Positions 27,510 through 36,573 of a stretch of DNA of 64,000 nt are shown here, one piece after another. Below the pieces are notes generated by a model. The model had not been told where the DNA came from. It saw only the letters and a program-made list of their open reading frames with translations, and did not search any database. The DNA is from Muriicola soli (lineage in GTDB: Bacteria > Bacteroidota > Bacteroidia > Flavobacteriales > Flavobacteriaceae). Location of the stretch: contig NZ_CP035544.1 of the NCBI RefSeq assembly GCF_004139715.1, positions 1,984,001 to 2,048,000 of the forward strand, given 5' to 3'. The stretch's first letter is position 1, and the number at the start of each line of letters is the position of its first letter. A program made the position numbers and the translations under genes.

Positions 27510-27599
27510 ATGTCTGTATTTCTAGGTATTATGGCGTTCCTTGTGGTCTTAAATATGCTCTTACTCTTGTTTTCCATGCAAATCACTAAACGGCATTAA
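27510..27599 (+). CDS. 29-residue putative membrane peptide, second copy
   Basis: A short open frame, MSVFLGIMAFLVVLNMLLLL followed by FSMQITKRH, again a single hydrophobic helix with a basic tail and exactly the same length as its neighbour at 27362. The shared core is LVVLNMLLLLFS against LIAINLILLLIS, with a central Asn in the helix. DNA of the two frames is not obviously duplicated, so protein-level conservation would be meaningful. It converges with the PPIase gene (stop to stop 32 bp). The function is unknown. Confidence 0.45.
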   Translation: MSVFLGIMAFLVVLNMLLLLFSMQITKRH

Positions 27600-27630
27600 G
27601 GATCTCAAAATAGTAAAAAGAGAATATCCT

Positions 27631-28563
27631 TTATTTTGCTCCCATCAATTCAACCTCAAAAATAAGGGTAGCATCTGGAGGAATAACACCTCCTGCACCA
27701 GCGCTTCCGTAGGCCAGGTCTGATGGAATAACAAAACGAGCTTTGTCTCCTACCTTTAACAATCCAATCCCTTCATCCCATCCCGGAATCACCTGCCCTG
27801 CTCCTAATTGAAATGTTATTGGTTTTTTACGTCTGTAAGAGGAATCAAAAACCTGGCCCGACGGCAAAGACCCTTCGTAATGAACGGAAACCTCTTGTCC
27901 TTTCTCCGGCTTTTTCCCGGATCCTTCTTGTATAAGTTTATATCGCAGTCCGCTTTCTGTTTTCTCAAAGCCGGCCGCTATCTTTTGAATTTCTGCTTCT
28001 GCTTTCTCCTTCTCATCGGCAAGGCGTTTCTCTCTCGAGCCTTCAAAAGTCCTGAAAGCTTCAACGGCGTTCCAGCTTTTATTTTTCTCCCCAACCCTGA
28101 GAATTTCAAGAGATTCTATTTTGTCTCCCTGTTCTATTGCATCAACCACTTCCTGACCGCTTGAAACGTGGCCAAATACCGTATGCTTATTATCCAGCCA
28201 GGGGGTAGCATTGTGGGTAATAAAGAACTGACTCCCATTTGAACCTGGTCCGGCGTTGGCCATTGAAAGAACACCCGCTCGGTCGTGTTTAAGCTCAGGA
28301 TGGAATTCATCGTCAAACTTATACCCCGGATCTCCTGTACCTGTTCCCAAAGGACAGCCTCCTTGAATCATGAAATCAGGTATTACCCTATGGAAATTGA
28401 GACCGTCGTAAAAAGGCGTTCCCTGTGGTTTTGCCTTATTTTCAAGATCTCCTTCGGCCAGGGCTACAAAATTGCCCACTGTACCCGGAGTTTTATCATG
28501 GGTAAGCTTTACCAGGATTTCTCCTTTGCTGGTGTTGAACTTAGCGTAAATTCCGTCTTTCAT
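27631..28563 (-). CDS. Dual immunophilin: cyclophilin-FKBP fusion peptidylprolyl isomerase
   Basis: A 310-residue cytoplasmic prolyl isomerase with two unrelated catalytic domains. Residues 1-160 are cyclophilin (FYDGLNFHRVIPDFMIQGG with the catalytic Arg, GVLSMANAGPGSNGSQFFITHNATPWLDNKHTVFG). A charged helical linker (about 165-205) follows. Residues ~210-310 are FKBP (VSVHYEGSLPSGQVFDSSYRRKKPITFQLGAGQVIPGWDEGIGLLKVGDKARFVIPSDLAYGSAG, then IPPDATLIFEVEL). Dual-family immunophilins of this order have been described from Flavobacterium. There is no signal peptide, so it probably helps folding in the cytoplasm. Divergent regulation is not evident. Confidence 0.94.
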   Translation of the reverse strand: MKDGIYAKFNTSKGEILVKLTHDKTPGTVGNFVALAEGDLENKAKPQGTPFYDGLNFHRVIPDFMIQGGCPLGTGTGDPGYKFDDEFHPELKHDRAGVLSMANAGPGSNGSQFFITHNATPWLDNKHTVFGHVSSGQEVVDAIEQGDKIESLEILRVGEKNKSWNAVEAFRTFEGSREKRLADEKEKAEAEIQKIAAGFEKTESGLRYKLIQEGSGKKPEKGQEVSVHYEGSLPSGQVFDSSYRRKKPITFQLGAGQVIPGWDEGIGLLKVGDKARFVIPSDLAYGSAGAGGVIPPDATLIFEVELMGAK

Positions 28564-28649
28564 AGGGTTTAGATTTTAGAGCCCTAAAGATAAGGATTAT
28601 TGAATAAAATCAGACTGGTTACAAATCTCAACAGGGTTCAGAGAACCGA

Positions 28650-30037
28650 CTATTGAGCAGTTCCCAGCTCGTATTTGTCAGCCAGGTATATAAGACTTGT
28701 CATGGCCGCAGCTCCCAACTCGAGTTCGCGTTTATTGACGTGTTCAAAGGTGTCGTTTTGAGCGTGATGATGAGCGAAATAACGCTGGGAATCGGGCCGC
28801 AGGCCAGCGAGAACCATCCCGGGCTTTTTTAAGGGTCCGATATCTGCACCTCCCCCTCCCCTTGTAAATTGTGCCGATTGATAAGGCTCAAATAGTGCTT
28901 GCCAACCCGAAATTGTATTAAAATCAGATTCGCTGCTGTCAAAGGAAAATCCTCTCGGCGTAAAACCTCCTGCATCACTCTCCAGAGCAAAGACGTGTTT
29001 TTCCTTATTCAGACCAGCTTCAGAAGCGTATTTTCTCCCTCCCCTTAGTCCATTTTCCTCATTCATAAATAAAACTACTCTGATGGTCCGTTTGGGTTTA
29101 TAACCGCTCATTTTTATGATCCTGAGAACTTCCATGCTCTGTACACATCCGGCTCCGTCATCATGTGCTCCATCTCCCAGATCCCAAGAATCCAGATGAC
29201 CGCCGACTACCATAATTTCATTTGGTCTGGTGGTTCCTCTGATCTCGCCAATAACATTGTAAGACTGTACATCAGGCAGTTGTTTGCAATTCAGTTTAAA
29301 AAAGAATTGAATATTAGGATCGAGTTTAAGTGTAGTACTTAAAAATTCAGCTCCGTTTGTGCTAATAGCCGCCGCCGGTATCCGATCCTTCTCCGGGAGG
29401 TCCCCGTAATTGGTAGATCCCGTATGGGATAGTCATCAAGACGCAGGTTCATCGACCTAACGATGACTCCCACAGCCCCGTATTTCGCCGCTTCTGCTGC
29501 TCCTCTTGAGCGTTGATCAACTGCTCCTCCGTAAGCTTGAAAAGTATTGAGGAGCTTGGGATCCATAGGACGGTTAAAAAATACGATCTTACCCTGAATT
29601 TTTTGCCTTCCAAGCGACTGGAGATCTTCGAGGGAACTCACCTCAACCAATTGTGCTTTAGTGCCTCCCGGAGGAGTTGCCACTGAGCCTCCCAGGGCAC
29701 AGATTGGAACATTGCTAGTGTACCCAGGTTTGCTCTCCAAATACGCAAATTCAGGAGTACCTCTCACCCATTTTGGCACCATTACCGGCTGAAGCCAGAC
29801 TTTGTCCAGGCCGAGGGAATCCAATTGCGTTCTGGTATAGCTCACTGCCTGTTCTGCCTGCACCGACCCTGATAGTCTTCCTCCGATCTGATTAGATAAA
29901 TAGTTGAGCCAGTCGTACGCCTTTCCCTCGGTCAATGACAAGTCGTAAAAAGCTCTGATTTGTCGTTCATCATCGGTTTGAGCTGATATGTGGCTAAGTT
30001 GCAGCGTTAAAAACAGGATTACTAGTATTCTTATCAT
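28650..30037 (-). CDS. Secreted M28-family zinc peptidase (frameshifted)
   Basis: An exported M28 aminopeptidase/carboxypeptidase-like enzyme, about 462 residues when repaired. The signal peptide (MIRILVILFLTLQLSHISAQ) and PA-like insert (GVIVRSMNLRLDDYP) lie in the first frame, which stops at 29339. The catalytic part lies in another frame: VVGGHLDSWDLGDGAHDDGAG (zinc His and Asp), FMNEENGLRGGRKYA (Glu-Glu), ALESDAGGF and FAHHHAQNDTFEHVNKRE. One base missing in the G-run 29426-29428 explains the break; adding it gives DYPHTGSTNYGDLPEKDRIPAAAIST. Its start codon overlaps the stop of PPK2 (ATGA), so they are coupled. An assembly error is more likely than true inactivation. Confidence 0.87.
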
Positions 30038-30911
30038 TCGTTCTCTAATTGCTTTTTGTATTCTTCGATATTTGCTTTGGTTTCCTCGTCGAGTTCGGGC
30101 TCTACAACATCGGTGTATTTGGTTAGTTCCTGTAACAGAATTTCTGCGACAATTACACGGGCTGCTTCCTTATTATCAGCAGGAACTACATACCAGGGAG
30201 CATTGGTTTTAGACGTTTTGTTGATAGCATCTTCATAACACTGCTGATACGAATCCCAAAGTTTTCTTTCCTTCAGATCGCCTGCAGAGAACTTCCAGTT
30301 TTTTTCCTTTTTTTCGAGACGCCTAAGCAACCTCTGCCGTTGCTCTTCTTTAGAAAGGTGAAGAAAAAACTTAAAGATTATAGTTCCATTCTGAGCCAGG
30401 TGCAGTTCAAAATCATTGATCTGCCTGAATCGTTTCTCCCAGAAGGCTTCATCGATATCTTCAACTGAATGAATTCCCGGAATATGCTCTCCGAGGATAT
30501 AGGATGGATGAACACGGGTTACGAGGACATTTTCGTAATGTGTCCTGTTAAAAACACCGAATTTTCCTTTTTGAGGTAAGGCGATATAGTGCCTCCAGAG
30601 ATAGTCATGACTGCGTTCCAATTCGGTAGGCACCTTAAAGCTGTGTACCTGCACTCCTCTTGCGTTAAAATCCTTGAAAACCTCCCTGATAAGACTATCT
30701 TTTCCTGCAGTATCCATGCCCTGCAGACAGATGAGTACGCTGTATTTGTCATGGGCGTACATAACATCCTGGAACTCCCCGAGCTTTACCCTTATCTTTT
30801 CGAGATATTTCTTCAACTTTTATCCGATTTCTCAAAATCCTCGTAAGTTGGGATGCTCTCCAATTTCACGGCCTTATCTACCCGGTAAACATTACTGTCA
30901 ATTTTCTTCAT
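30034..30911 (-). CDS. Polyphosphate kinase 2 family protein (frameshifted near the start)
   Basis: PPK2 transfers phosphate between polyphosphate and nucleotides. Repaired, it has 292 residues, normal for a class with one PPK2 domain. The first 33 codons from the ATG at 30911 (MKKIDSNVYRVDKAVKLESI, then PTYEDFEKSDK) are in a different frame from the rest; one base missing in the T-run 30818-30821 (A-run on the coding strand) restores EKSDKKLKKYLEKIR. As written, the second part has an internal ATG at 30816. Motifs: Walker A QGMDTAGKDSLIREVFKDFN, lid FNRTHYENVLVTRVHPS, and the later KKEKNWKFSAGDLKERKLWDSY segment. The AMP or ADP preference cannot be judged. The stop overlaps the M28 start. 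Confidence 0.87.
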
Positions 30912-31101
30912 TGCCTCAATATAAAATAAATTACGCTGCCCTGATCATTCGAATTAAAAATTAAGAAAAATGGCGGTTTTTTGGGCTGAAAAAGCACCCA
31001 AATCGTGCGTTTTTCCCCTTATGACGATAAAATAAGGTGGGGGATCAAGGCTGTATTAACTTTATTGGTCCTAAATCTTACATAATACCTTTTAGCTCAA
31101 T

Positions 31102-31794
31102 ATGAAAGGACTGATCATTTATCTGTGGCTTACCGTATTTCACTTTCTTCCGGGAACAGAAGTATCTAATGCTTGTGATTACGCAGGTTCGAACCTCAGC
31201 TACATAAAATCCAATACAGAAAAAGCCATCAATGCAGATAAGATCAAAATGATCCACTATTACGCATATAAGGCTTTGAGTGCCATAGACAAATCGAAAC
31301 AGCAATTTGAAGATTGTGGCTGCGAATACGCTCAAAAGAGTATTGAAGGCGGTAAAAATTATCTGAAAAAAGCAATCAAGGCCAGTTCTGTTCTAAGTTC
31401 TCGTATGTTATTGGAAAAGGCATTAGAACACGCCAGGGGCAGTGAGGAAGCCCTTGAAGATCACGCAGAAATCCACAGTAGTGAATACGGAACCGATCTA
31501 TTGGCTGTAAATACCAAGGAATCCGCGGAAAAAAGAAATTTTGCAAAACCTATTGGGGGGAAAGATTTGGAAGACAGGATTGATGCCTCATTGATCAATT
31601 TTGAAGTTTCACTGCAAAAGGTTATCAATACGCTTCCTTGCAAAGAAGCCCAGACCTATGTCACCAAAGTGTTTGAAAGATGCGAATTGCAACTATTAAA
31701 AACCGATCTTACCGAAGGGAAAAGGTATTATAACCTCAGGACAAAAGAAATTGCAGAAAGCGCATTGGTTGAACTCAGCAATCGCTGTCCGTAA
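31102..31794 (+). CDS. Secreted cysteine-containing helical protein, unknown function
   Basis: A 230-residue protein with an N-terminal hydrophobic signal (about residues 1-23) and a mainly helical mature part. Six cysteines (in NACDYAG, DCGCEYA, LPCKEA, ERCELQ and NRCP) could make three disulfides in the envelope. Helical repeats rich in Lys, Ala and Glu (EKALEHARGSEEALEDHAE) lie in the middle. I do not recognise a named family. It converges with the NtrC-like gene (33-bp gap) and starts about 190 bp from the divergent PPK2 gene. Codon use and composition look like the neighbours. Confidence 0.72.
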   Translation: MKGLIIYLWLTVFHFLPGTEVSNACDYAGSNLSYIKSNTEKAINADKIKMIHYYAYKALSAIDKSKQQFEDCGCEYAQKSIEGGKNYLKKAIKASSVLSSRMLLEKALEHARGSEEALEDHAEIHSSEYGTDLLAVNTKESAEKRNFAKPIGGKDLEDRIDASLINFEVSLQKVINTLPCKEAQTYVTKVFERCELQLLKTDLTEGKRYYNLRTKEIAESALVELSNRCP

Positions 31795-31827
31795 ACCCCT
31801 GTTAAAACCATAATTCACGAAGAGTTC

Positions 31828-32991
31828 CTATTTACTGGCGAAGAGTTTTACATCCTCTTCCGTGATTTCATCATTCCCCAAAATAGTGAGTCGCTCTACT
31901 ACATTGCGCAATTCACGAATATTACCTGTCCAGTTGTAATCTTTTAGGAGTGAAACCGCTTTAGACGAAAACTTTTTCGGTACCGTGCCTTGTTCTACGG
32001 CAATTTTTTCTGAAAAGTGTTCAATGAGCAGAGGGATGTCTTTCCTACGATCATTTAGGGCCGGAACATTTACGAGAATAACGGCAAGGCGGTGGTAAAG
32101 ATCTTCCCGGAACCGACCTTCTTCTATCTCTTTTTGTAAGTCTTTGTTGGTCGCTGCTAAAACCCGTACATCCACGTTGATGTCTTTATCGGAACCCACC
32201 CTTGAAATTTTATTTTCCTGCAGGGCTCGAAGTACTTTGGCCTGTGCTGAAAGGCTCATGTCTCCGATCTCATCTAAAAAAATTGTGCCTTTATTTGCCG
32301 TTTCAAATTTACCTGCCCTGTCTTTAATTGCCGAGGTGAATGCTCCTTTGACGTGTCCGAACAACTCACTCTCAATAAGCTCCGACGGTATTGCGGCACA
32401 GTTCACTTCTATAAAAGGATTATTGCTCCGCTCACTTTTTTGATGGATCCAATGGGCAACCAGTTCTTTCCCGGTACCATTGGCGCCTGTAATTAGTACC
32501 CTGGCGTCTGTGGGTGCTACTTTGTCTATGATGTCCTTGATATTCGAGATTTCGGAACTTTCACCGATCATCTCGTATTTCTTACTCACTTTCTTTTTCA
32601 GGATCTTATTCTCAACAACCAATTCCTTCCTGTCGAGTGCATTTCTCACTGTGGTAAGCAATCGGTTGAGATCCGGTGGTTTGGAAATATAATCGAACGC
32701 CCCCAGGCGCATAGTATTCACAGCTGTATCGAGGTCGCCGTGACCGGAAATCATGATAAATGGTATTTCAGGTTTTATTTTCCTGCCCGCTTCCAGCACT
32801 TCCACCCCATCCATTTTTGGCATCTTAATATCGCACAGCACCAGGTCGTAATCATTCTTTTTGATCAGCTCCAATCCTATGTGGCCATTTTCGGCCTCTT
32901 CCAACTGGTATTTGTCATTTTCTTCACTTAGAATTTTTACCAGCACCCTGCGAATGGCTGCCTCGTCTTCTATTACTAATATTTTAGGCAT
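31828..32991 (-). CDS. NtrC-family response regulator without DNA-binding domain
   Basis: A 387-residue two-component regulator: receiver domain (1-120, phospho-acceptor Asp54 in DLVLCDIKMP, with K in YISKPPDL) and AAA+ sigma-54-interaction domain (about 140-375). Walker A reads GANGTGKE, Walker B GTIFLDEIGDM, and the sigma-54 contact loop reads GAFTSA (Ser220) instead of GAFTGA. The protein ends with the AAA lid (NVVERLTILGNDEITEEDVKLFASK) and has no Fis-type helix-turn-helix, so it cannot bind enhancer DNA by the usual means. I recall close homologues with the same layout in other Flavobacteriia. No histidine kinase is adjacent. Activation from solution or through a partner is an inference. 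Confidence 0.88.
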   Translation of the reverse strand: MPKILVIEDEAAIRRVLVKILSEENDKYQLEEAENGHIGLELIKKNDYDLVLCDIKMPKMDGVEVLEAGRKIKPEIPFIMISGHGDLDTAVNTMRLGAFDYISKPPDLNRLLTTVRNALDRKELVVENKILKKKVSKKYEMIGESSEISNIKDIIDKVAPTDARVLITGANGTGKELVAHWIHQKSERSNNPFIEVNCAAIPSELIESELFGHVKGAFTSAIKDRAGKFETANKGTIFLDEIGDMSLSAQAKVLRALQENKISRVGSDKDINVDVRVLAATNKDLQKEIEEGRFREDLYHRLAVILVNVPALNDRRKDIPLLIEHFSEKIAVEQGTVPKKFSSKAVSLLKDYNWTGNIRELRNVVERLTILGNDEITEEDVKLFASK

Positions 32992-33101
32992 CTGTGTTAC
33001 TTTAAATTATTGCTTTCCGGCGGCTACCGGTTCCATACCCTGCCAGTTCAAAAACAATGCCAGGGCCTGAAATGATATGTGTCTACTAATCTGCACCTAT
33101 C

Positions 33102-33971
33102 TTAATCATTCTTAAGCGCAATAGGCCCGTGCTGGAAAAAATGTACATCCCTTTGTGGAAATGGAATAGTAACACCTTTCTTCCTGAATTGATCATCTAT
33201 TCTATAACGCATTTCACTGCGCATTCTGGGTACCCTAAAGCCGTCTTCTATAAAGAAGTTAAGAGAAAATACAAGAGCTGAATCGCCAAAGTCATCAAAC
33301 TGAACAAATGGAGGCGGGTCTTTTAAAACTCCTATTTGATCCATGGCAGTTTCTTCTAAGATTTTTGTCACCAATTGCACATCACTGCCATAGGCCACGC
33401 CAACTACCAGTGATTCACGGGTAGTATTATGGTTCTGCGTAAAATTGTATATCGTATTGGTTAGAAAGATATGGTTCGGAATAATGAGTACTTTGTCGTC
33501 TCGTGTTAAAGCTCTGGTACTTCTCAGGCGTATCTCGAATACCCTTCCTACTTTACCTTCCACCTCTATAATGTCTCCCACGTGTATGGATTGATCAAGG
33601 ATCATCAAAACTCCAGAAATAATGTCCTGAAAGAGGGTTTGTAAGGCAAATCCCAAACCTACAAAAAGGGCTGCGGAAGCAGTTAATAAAACTGTGAGAT
33701 TAACTCCTGAAGAATGGAGGATAACGATGATCACCAGAACGTAAAAAAGGTATTTTAAAAAAGAAAAAATACTGACAAACTTGTTTTGATCAGATTTGGG
33801 TAACTTCTTAACTACTAAATTATGAACGATTCGCAGAAAATAAGTAACCACAATAATGGCGATCACTATAGTAAGTAAGGTTCCCACAGTGATATGAATA
33901 TTTTCACTTTCAATAATCTGATAGGAGAGGAAGTCCTTGAACGATGAGAAAATTGATTTTAGATTTTCCAT
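33102..33971 (-). CDS. MscS-family mechanosensitive channel
   Basis: A 289-residue inner-membrane channel releasing solutes on hypo-osmotic shock. About three N-terminal membrane helices are present (residues ~20-45, 62-85, 88-120). The pore-lining segment VLLTASAALFVGLGFALQTLFQDIISGVLMILDQSIHVGDIIEVEGKVGRVFEIRLRST is the MscS consensus, followed by the cytosolic beta and alpha/beta vestibule (LIIPNHIFLTNTIYNFT). It lies 1 bp downstream of the ABC permease on the same strand, so it is probably read from the same transcript as the NatAB-like pair. Confidence 0.9.
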   Translation of the reverse strand: MENLKSIFSSFKDFLSYQIIESENIHITVGTLLTIVIAIIVVTYFLRIVHNLVVKKLPKSDQNKFVSIFSFLKYLFYVLVIIVILHSSGVNLTVLLTASAALFVGLGFALQTLFQDIISGVLMILDQSIHVGDIIEVEGKVGRVFEIRLRSTRALTRDDKVLIIPNHIFLTNTIYNFTQNHNTTRESLVVGVAYGSDVQLVTKILEETAMDQIGVLKDPPPFVQFDDFGDSALVFSLNFFIEDGFRVPRMRSEMRYRIDDQFRKKGVTIPFPQRDVHFFQHGPIALKND

Positions 33972-33972
33972 A

Positions 33973-35310
33973 TCAGTATTTTAACCATTTAAACAATTCT
34001 TTATAACTGGGTTTTTTTCCATACATAAGAATTCCTACCCTGTAAATTTTTGCAGCCAGCCATACAATTCCTATAAAGGTAATCAGTAGAAAAAATATAG
34101 ACAGTATAAGTTGCCATATTGGAACCCCTCCTTCACCCAGTCCTCCAGGGAGCCTCATCAGCATCACTATGGGAGAGGTAAGCGGGAAGAGGGAAAATCC
34201 AACAGCAATGGGACCATGAGGATTTCCAAATACCGAAAAGAAGCCCACGTAAATAGCGAGCATCAGAGGGAGAATAATCGGGAAAATGAATTGCTGGGTA
34301 TCTGTTTCATTATCAACTGCAGCACCTATGGCAGCGTAGATTGAACTGTATATCAGATATCCAAGAACAAAATAGATCATAAAAAAGAAGATCAGCATTG
34401 CCCAGGGAATCTGAAACAGCTCATTGGCGTATAGTTGCATCTCACTCATGTCTGAACTCATGCTACTGAGTTCATTTACCGCTCCGCCAGGTAAGACCGA
34501 GGCACTTTGAAATGCGGAAGTCTCCAATCCCAAAAACGACATAATGGCAAATAATAACAAACTCGCCGAGAAGATCCAGATCGCGAATTGCGTGAGGCCT
34601 GCCAGGGAAGTGCCGATGATTTTGCCCATCATCAATTGAAAGGGTTTTACGGAAGAAATAATCACTTCGATAATGCGACTTGTTTTTTCCTCGATTACGC
34701 TTCGCATCACAAAGCCACCGTAAATAATGATAAACATCATGATTAGGTAACCAAATCCTCCGCCGATAAATGCCTTGAGTTCATTGATCCCCTTTAAATT
34801 TTGCTGCCCTTCAAAGGTTTCTGTTTTTAGCTGAAATCCGGAGTCGATCGAAGCAAATTCTTCAGCTGTGACTCCCAATTCCATCAATTTTTGCTGTCGT
34901 AGGCGTTCGCGAAAGACTGCATCGAGTTTATCCGTGATTCCAGAAACCGGGGCTTCCTGAGTATAGAAATAGGCCTGTTTAGCTACCTCTTCGGCAGTCC
35001 GGCCCTCAGGAAGATACAACAAGCCATAAAAGTTCTGCCCAATTACCGTATCCTTTGCTTCCTCCAGGGTGAGATCCCTCAGGCTTACATAGGAAAGCGC
35101 TTCTGTTGACCCAAAATCCCCGGAATAAAATGAACTTTCATTGAGAATGCCGATTACTCTGGTCTCACTGTCATTGATCTTAGTTAAATAGGCAATCAAT
35201 ACTACCATCCCAACCATCAGGATCGGACTCAGGAAGGTCATGATCACAAATGATTTATTCCTCACCTTGGCCAGGTATTCCCTTTTAATAATCAGGCCTA
35301 ACTTATTCAT
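33973..35310 (-). CDS. ABC-2 type transporter permease (NatB-like)
   Basis: A 445-residue inner-membrane permease, paired with the ATPase encoded just upstream. From the ATG at 35310 it begins MNKLGLIIKREYLAKVRNKSF, with the first membrane helix at about 22-42. A large extracytoplasmic part (45-190) follows, then about five helices with RSVIEEKTSRIIEVIISSVKPFQLMMGKIIGTSLAGL, the ABC-2/NatB signature. An ATG further upstream (35370) lies within the ATPase gene and is rejected. The start overlaps the ATPase gene by 8 bp. NatB homologues export sodium in Bacillus; the substrate here is not determined. Confidence 0.88.
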   Translation of the reverse strand: MNKLGLIIKREYLAKVRNKSFVIMTFLSPILMVGMVVLIAYLTKINDSETRVIGILNESSFYSGDFGSTEALSYVSLRDLTLEEAKDTVIGQNFYGLLYLPEGRTAEEVAKQAYFYTQEAPVSGITDKLDAVFRERLRQQKLMELGVTAEEFASIDSGFQLKTETFEGQQNLKGINELKAFIGGGFGYLIMMFIIIYGGFVMRSVIEEKTSRIIEVIISSVKPFQLMMGKIIGTSLAGLTQFAIWIFSASLLLFAIMSFLGLETSAFQSASVLPGGAVNELSSMSSDMSEMQLYANELFQIPWAMLIFFFMIYFVLGYLIYSSIYAAIGAAVDNETDTQQFIFPIILPLMLAIYVGFFSVFGNPHGPIAVGFSLFPLTSPIVMLMRLPGGLGEGGVPIWQLILSIFFLLITFIGIVWLAAKIYRVGILMYGKKPSYKELFKWLKY

Positions 35311-36238
35311 GGGCAGACTTGCTTTGCACTGTTTTGATGAAGATGTCATTGGCCGTAGGGACCGTTTCAATAAAGTTATAGATGGTCCCTTTAGAGGAAA
35401 GTTGATTCAAGAGATATCTTGTATCATCTGATGGCAGTTGTATCTGAAATTCTAACTCAGCCGCTTCCGGATCAAAAGAGGAAGAGGTGATCTGAAAATT
35501 CTTAGAGAGCTCTTTCAAGAATTCTTCTCCTTGTTGAACTGCCATTCCTACCTTATAGATGTTGTTCTTGTACTGTTTTTTAATATCAGAAAGTTTGCCA
35601 TCCAGAATTTTTTCCGCATTGTGCAACAGTGCAATATATTCACAAATCTCTTCAACAGATTCCATTCTGTGAGTAGAAAAAATAATGGAAGTGCCCTGCT
35701 CCTTGAGATGTAATATTTCTTCTTTGATGATGTTGGCATTTATAGGATCAAAACCACTAAAAGGTTCGTCAAAAATGAGCAATTTAGGCTGATGTAATAC
35801 GGTGACAATAAATTGTATTTTTTGTGCCATCCCCTTGGAGAGTTCCTGTATTTTCTTATTCCACCAATCTCCAATCTGCAGCCGATCAAACCAGTAGAGC
35901 AACCTTTTCTTAGCTTCGGCTTTGGACAATCCTTTTAATTGTGCCAGATACAAGGCTTGTTCCCCAACTTTCATACTCTTGTAAAGCCCCCTTTCTTCAG
36001 GTAAATAACCTATCATCGCAATATGATGAGGTTGTAGCGGCTCTCCTGCGAAGTGGATTTGTCCCTGATCCGGATAGGTAATCTGATTGATAATTCTAAT
36101 CAGAGTAGTCTTTCCGGCACCGTTAGGGCCTAATAAGCCGTAGATGCAGTTGGCAGGTATTTCCAGGGAAACGTCATTAAGGGCAAAATGGGATCCGAAC
36201 TGTTTGGTAATACCATCGGCAACCAGGATAGAACTCAT
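35303..36238 (-). CDS. ABC transporter ATP-binding protein (NatA-like)
   Basis: A 311-residue cytoplasmic ATPase: Walker A GPNGAGKTT (about residues 37-45), signature LSKGMAQKIQ, Walker B LLIFDEPFSGFD, and H-loop STHRM. The C-terminal extension (about 220-311) is typical of the NatA/DUF4162 group. The signature is LSKGM rather than LSGGQ, as is common in this subfamily. Its stop overlaps the permease gene by 8 bp, giving a NatAB-like export system with MscS just downstream. No regulatory site is evident. Confidence 0.9.
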   Translation of the reverse strand: MSSILVADGITKQFGSHFALNDVSLEIPANCIYGLLGPNGAGKTTLIRIINQITYPDQGQIHFAGEPLQPHHIAMIGYLPEERGLYKSMKVGEQALYLAQLKGLSKAEAKKRLLYWFDRLQIGDWWNKKIQELSKGMAQKIQFIVTVLHQPKLLIFDEPFSGFDPINANIIKEEILHLKEQGTSIIFSTHRMESVEEICEYIALLHNAEKILDGKLSDIKKQYKNNIYKVGMAVQQGEEFLKELSKNFQITSSSFDPEAAELEFQIQLPSDDTRYLLNQLSSKGTIYNFIETVPTANDIFIKTVQSKSAHE

Positions 36239-36573
36239 GCAGGCAATTTTTTCAAAGATATAGAATTGAAGGTAAAAGTTGAGGGGTTTAGGAAATATTG
36301 TGAAGCCCGGTTGAAGGTGTAGAAAAGTACACGGATAAGCTTATAAGTTTAAAATAAATAGTTCTATAATTATCAGGGATTTTAAGGCGAATCTAGTGAA
36401 ATAAGGGCGAATCATTTATCAGTTTAAAATGACAATCAAGCCCTATTAAAAAGCAAAACCCATCCTTGAAGAAACAAGGATGGGAAAAAAATTGCTATGA
36501 AAAAGAAAATTAATATTGGTTGCCCAATATCGCTCCAAATATACGTTTTTTATTTAATTCGGGATTATTTGGT
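36239..36573. other. 335-bp intergenic region between the NatA-like gene and dnaJ
   Basis: No supportable gene. It holds the dnaJ terminator near 36459-36484 and an AT-rich upstream region for the NatA-like gene, in which I find no clear TAnnTTTG promoter on the minus strand. Confidence 0.55.
36455..36490 (-). terminator. Hairpin terminator downstream of dnaJ
   Basis: CCCATCCTTG (36459-36468), 6-base loop, CAAGGATGGG (36475-36484): a 10-bp perfect stem. Read on the minus strand it is followed by TTTTGC. The flanks are A-rich and T-rich, so it may act on both strands. Confidence 0.72.

Noticed and set aside
30980-31001. Hairpin TTGGG...CCCAA in the PPK2/31102 gap
   Set aside because: Interrupted stem without a T-run or a gene ending there; too weak to call a terminator.
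31180-31202. tRNA T-arm-like sequence (AGGTTCGAACCT)
   Set aside because: It lies inside the 31102 coding frame, is a simple palindrome, and no acceptor stem, D-arm or anticodon arm can be placed around it.
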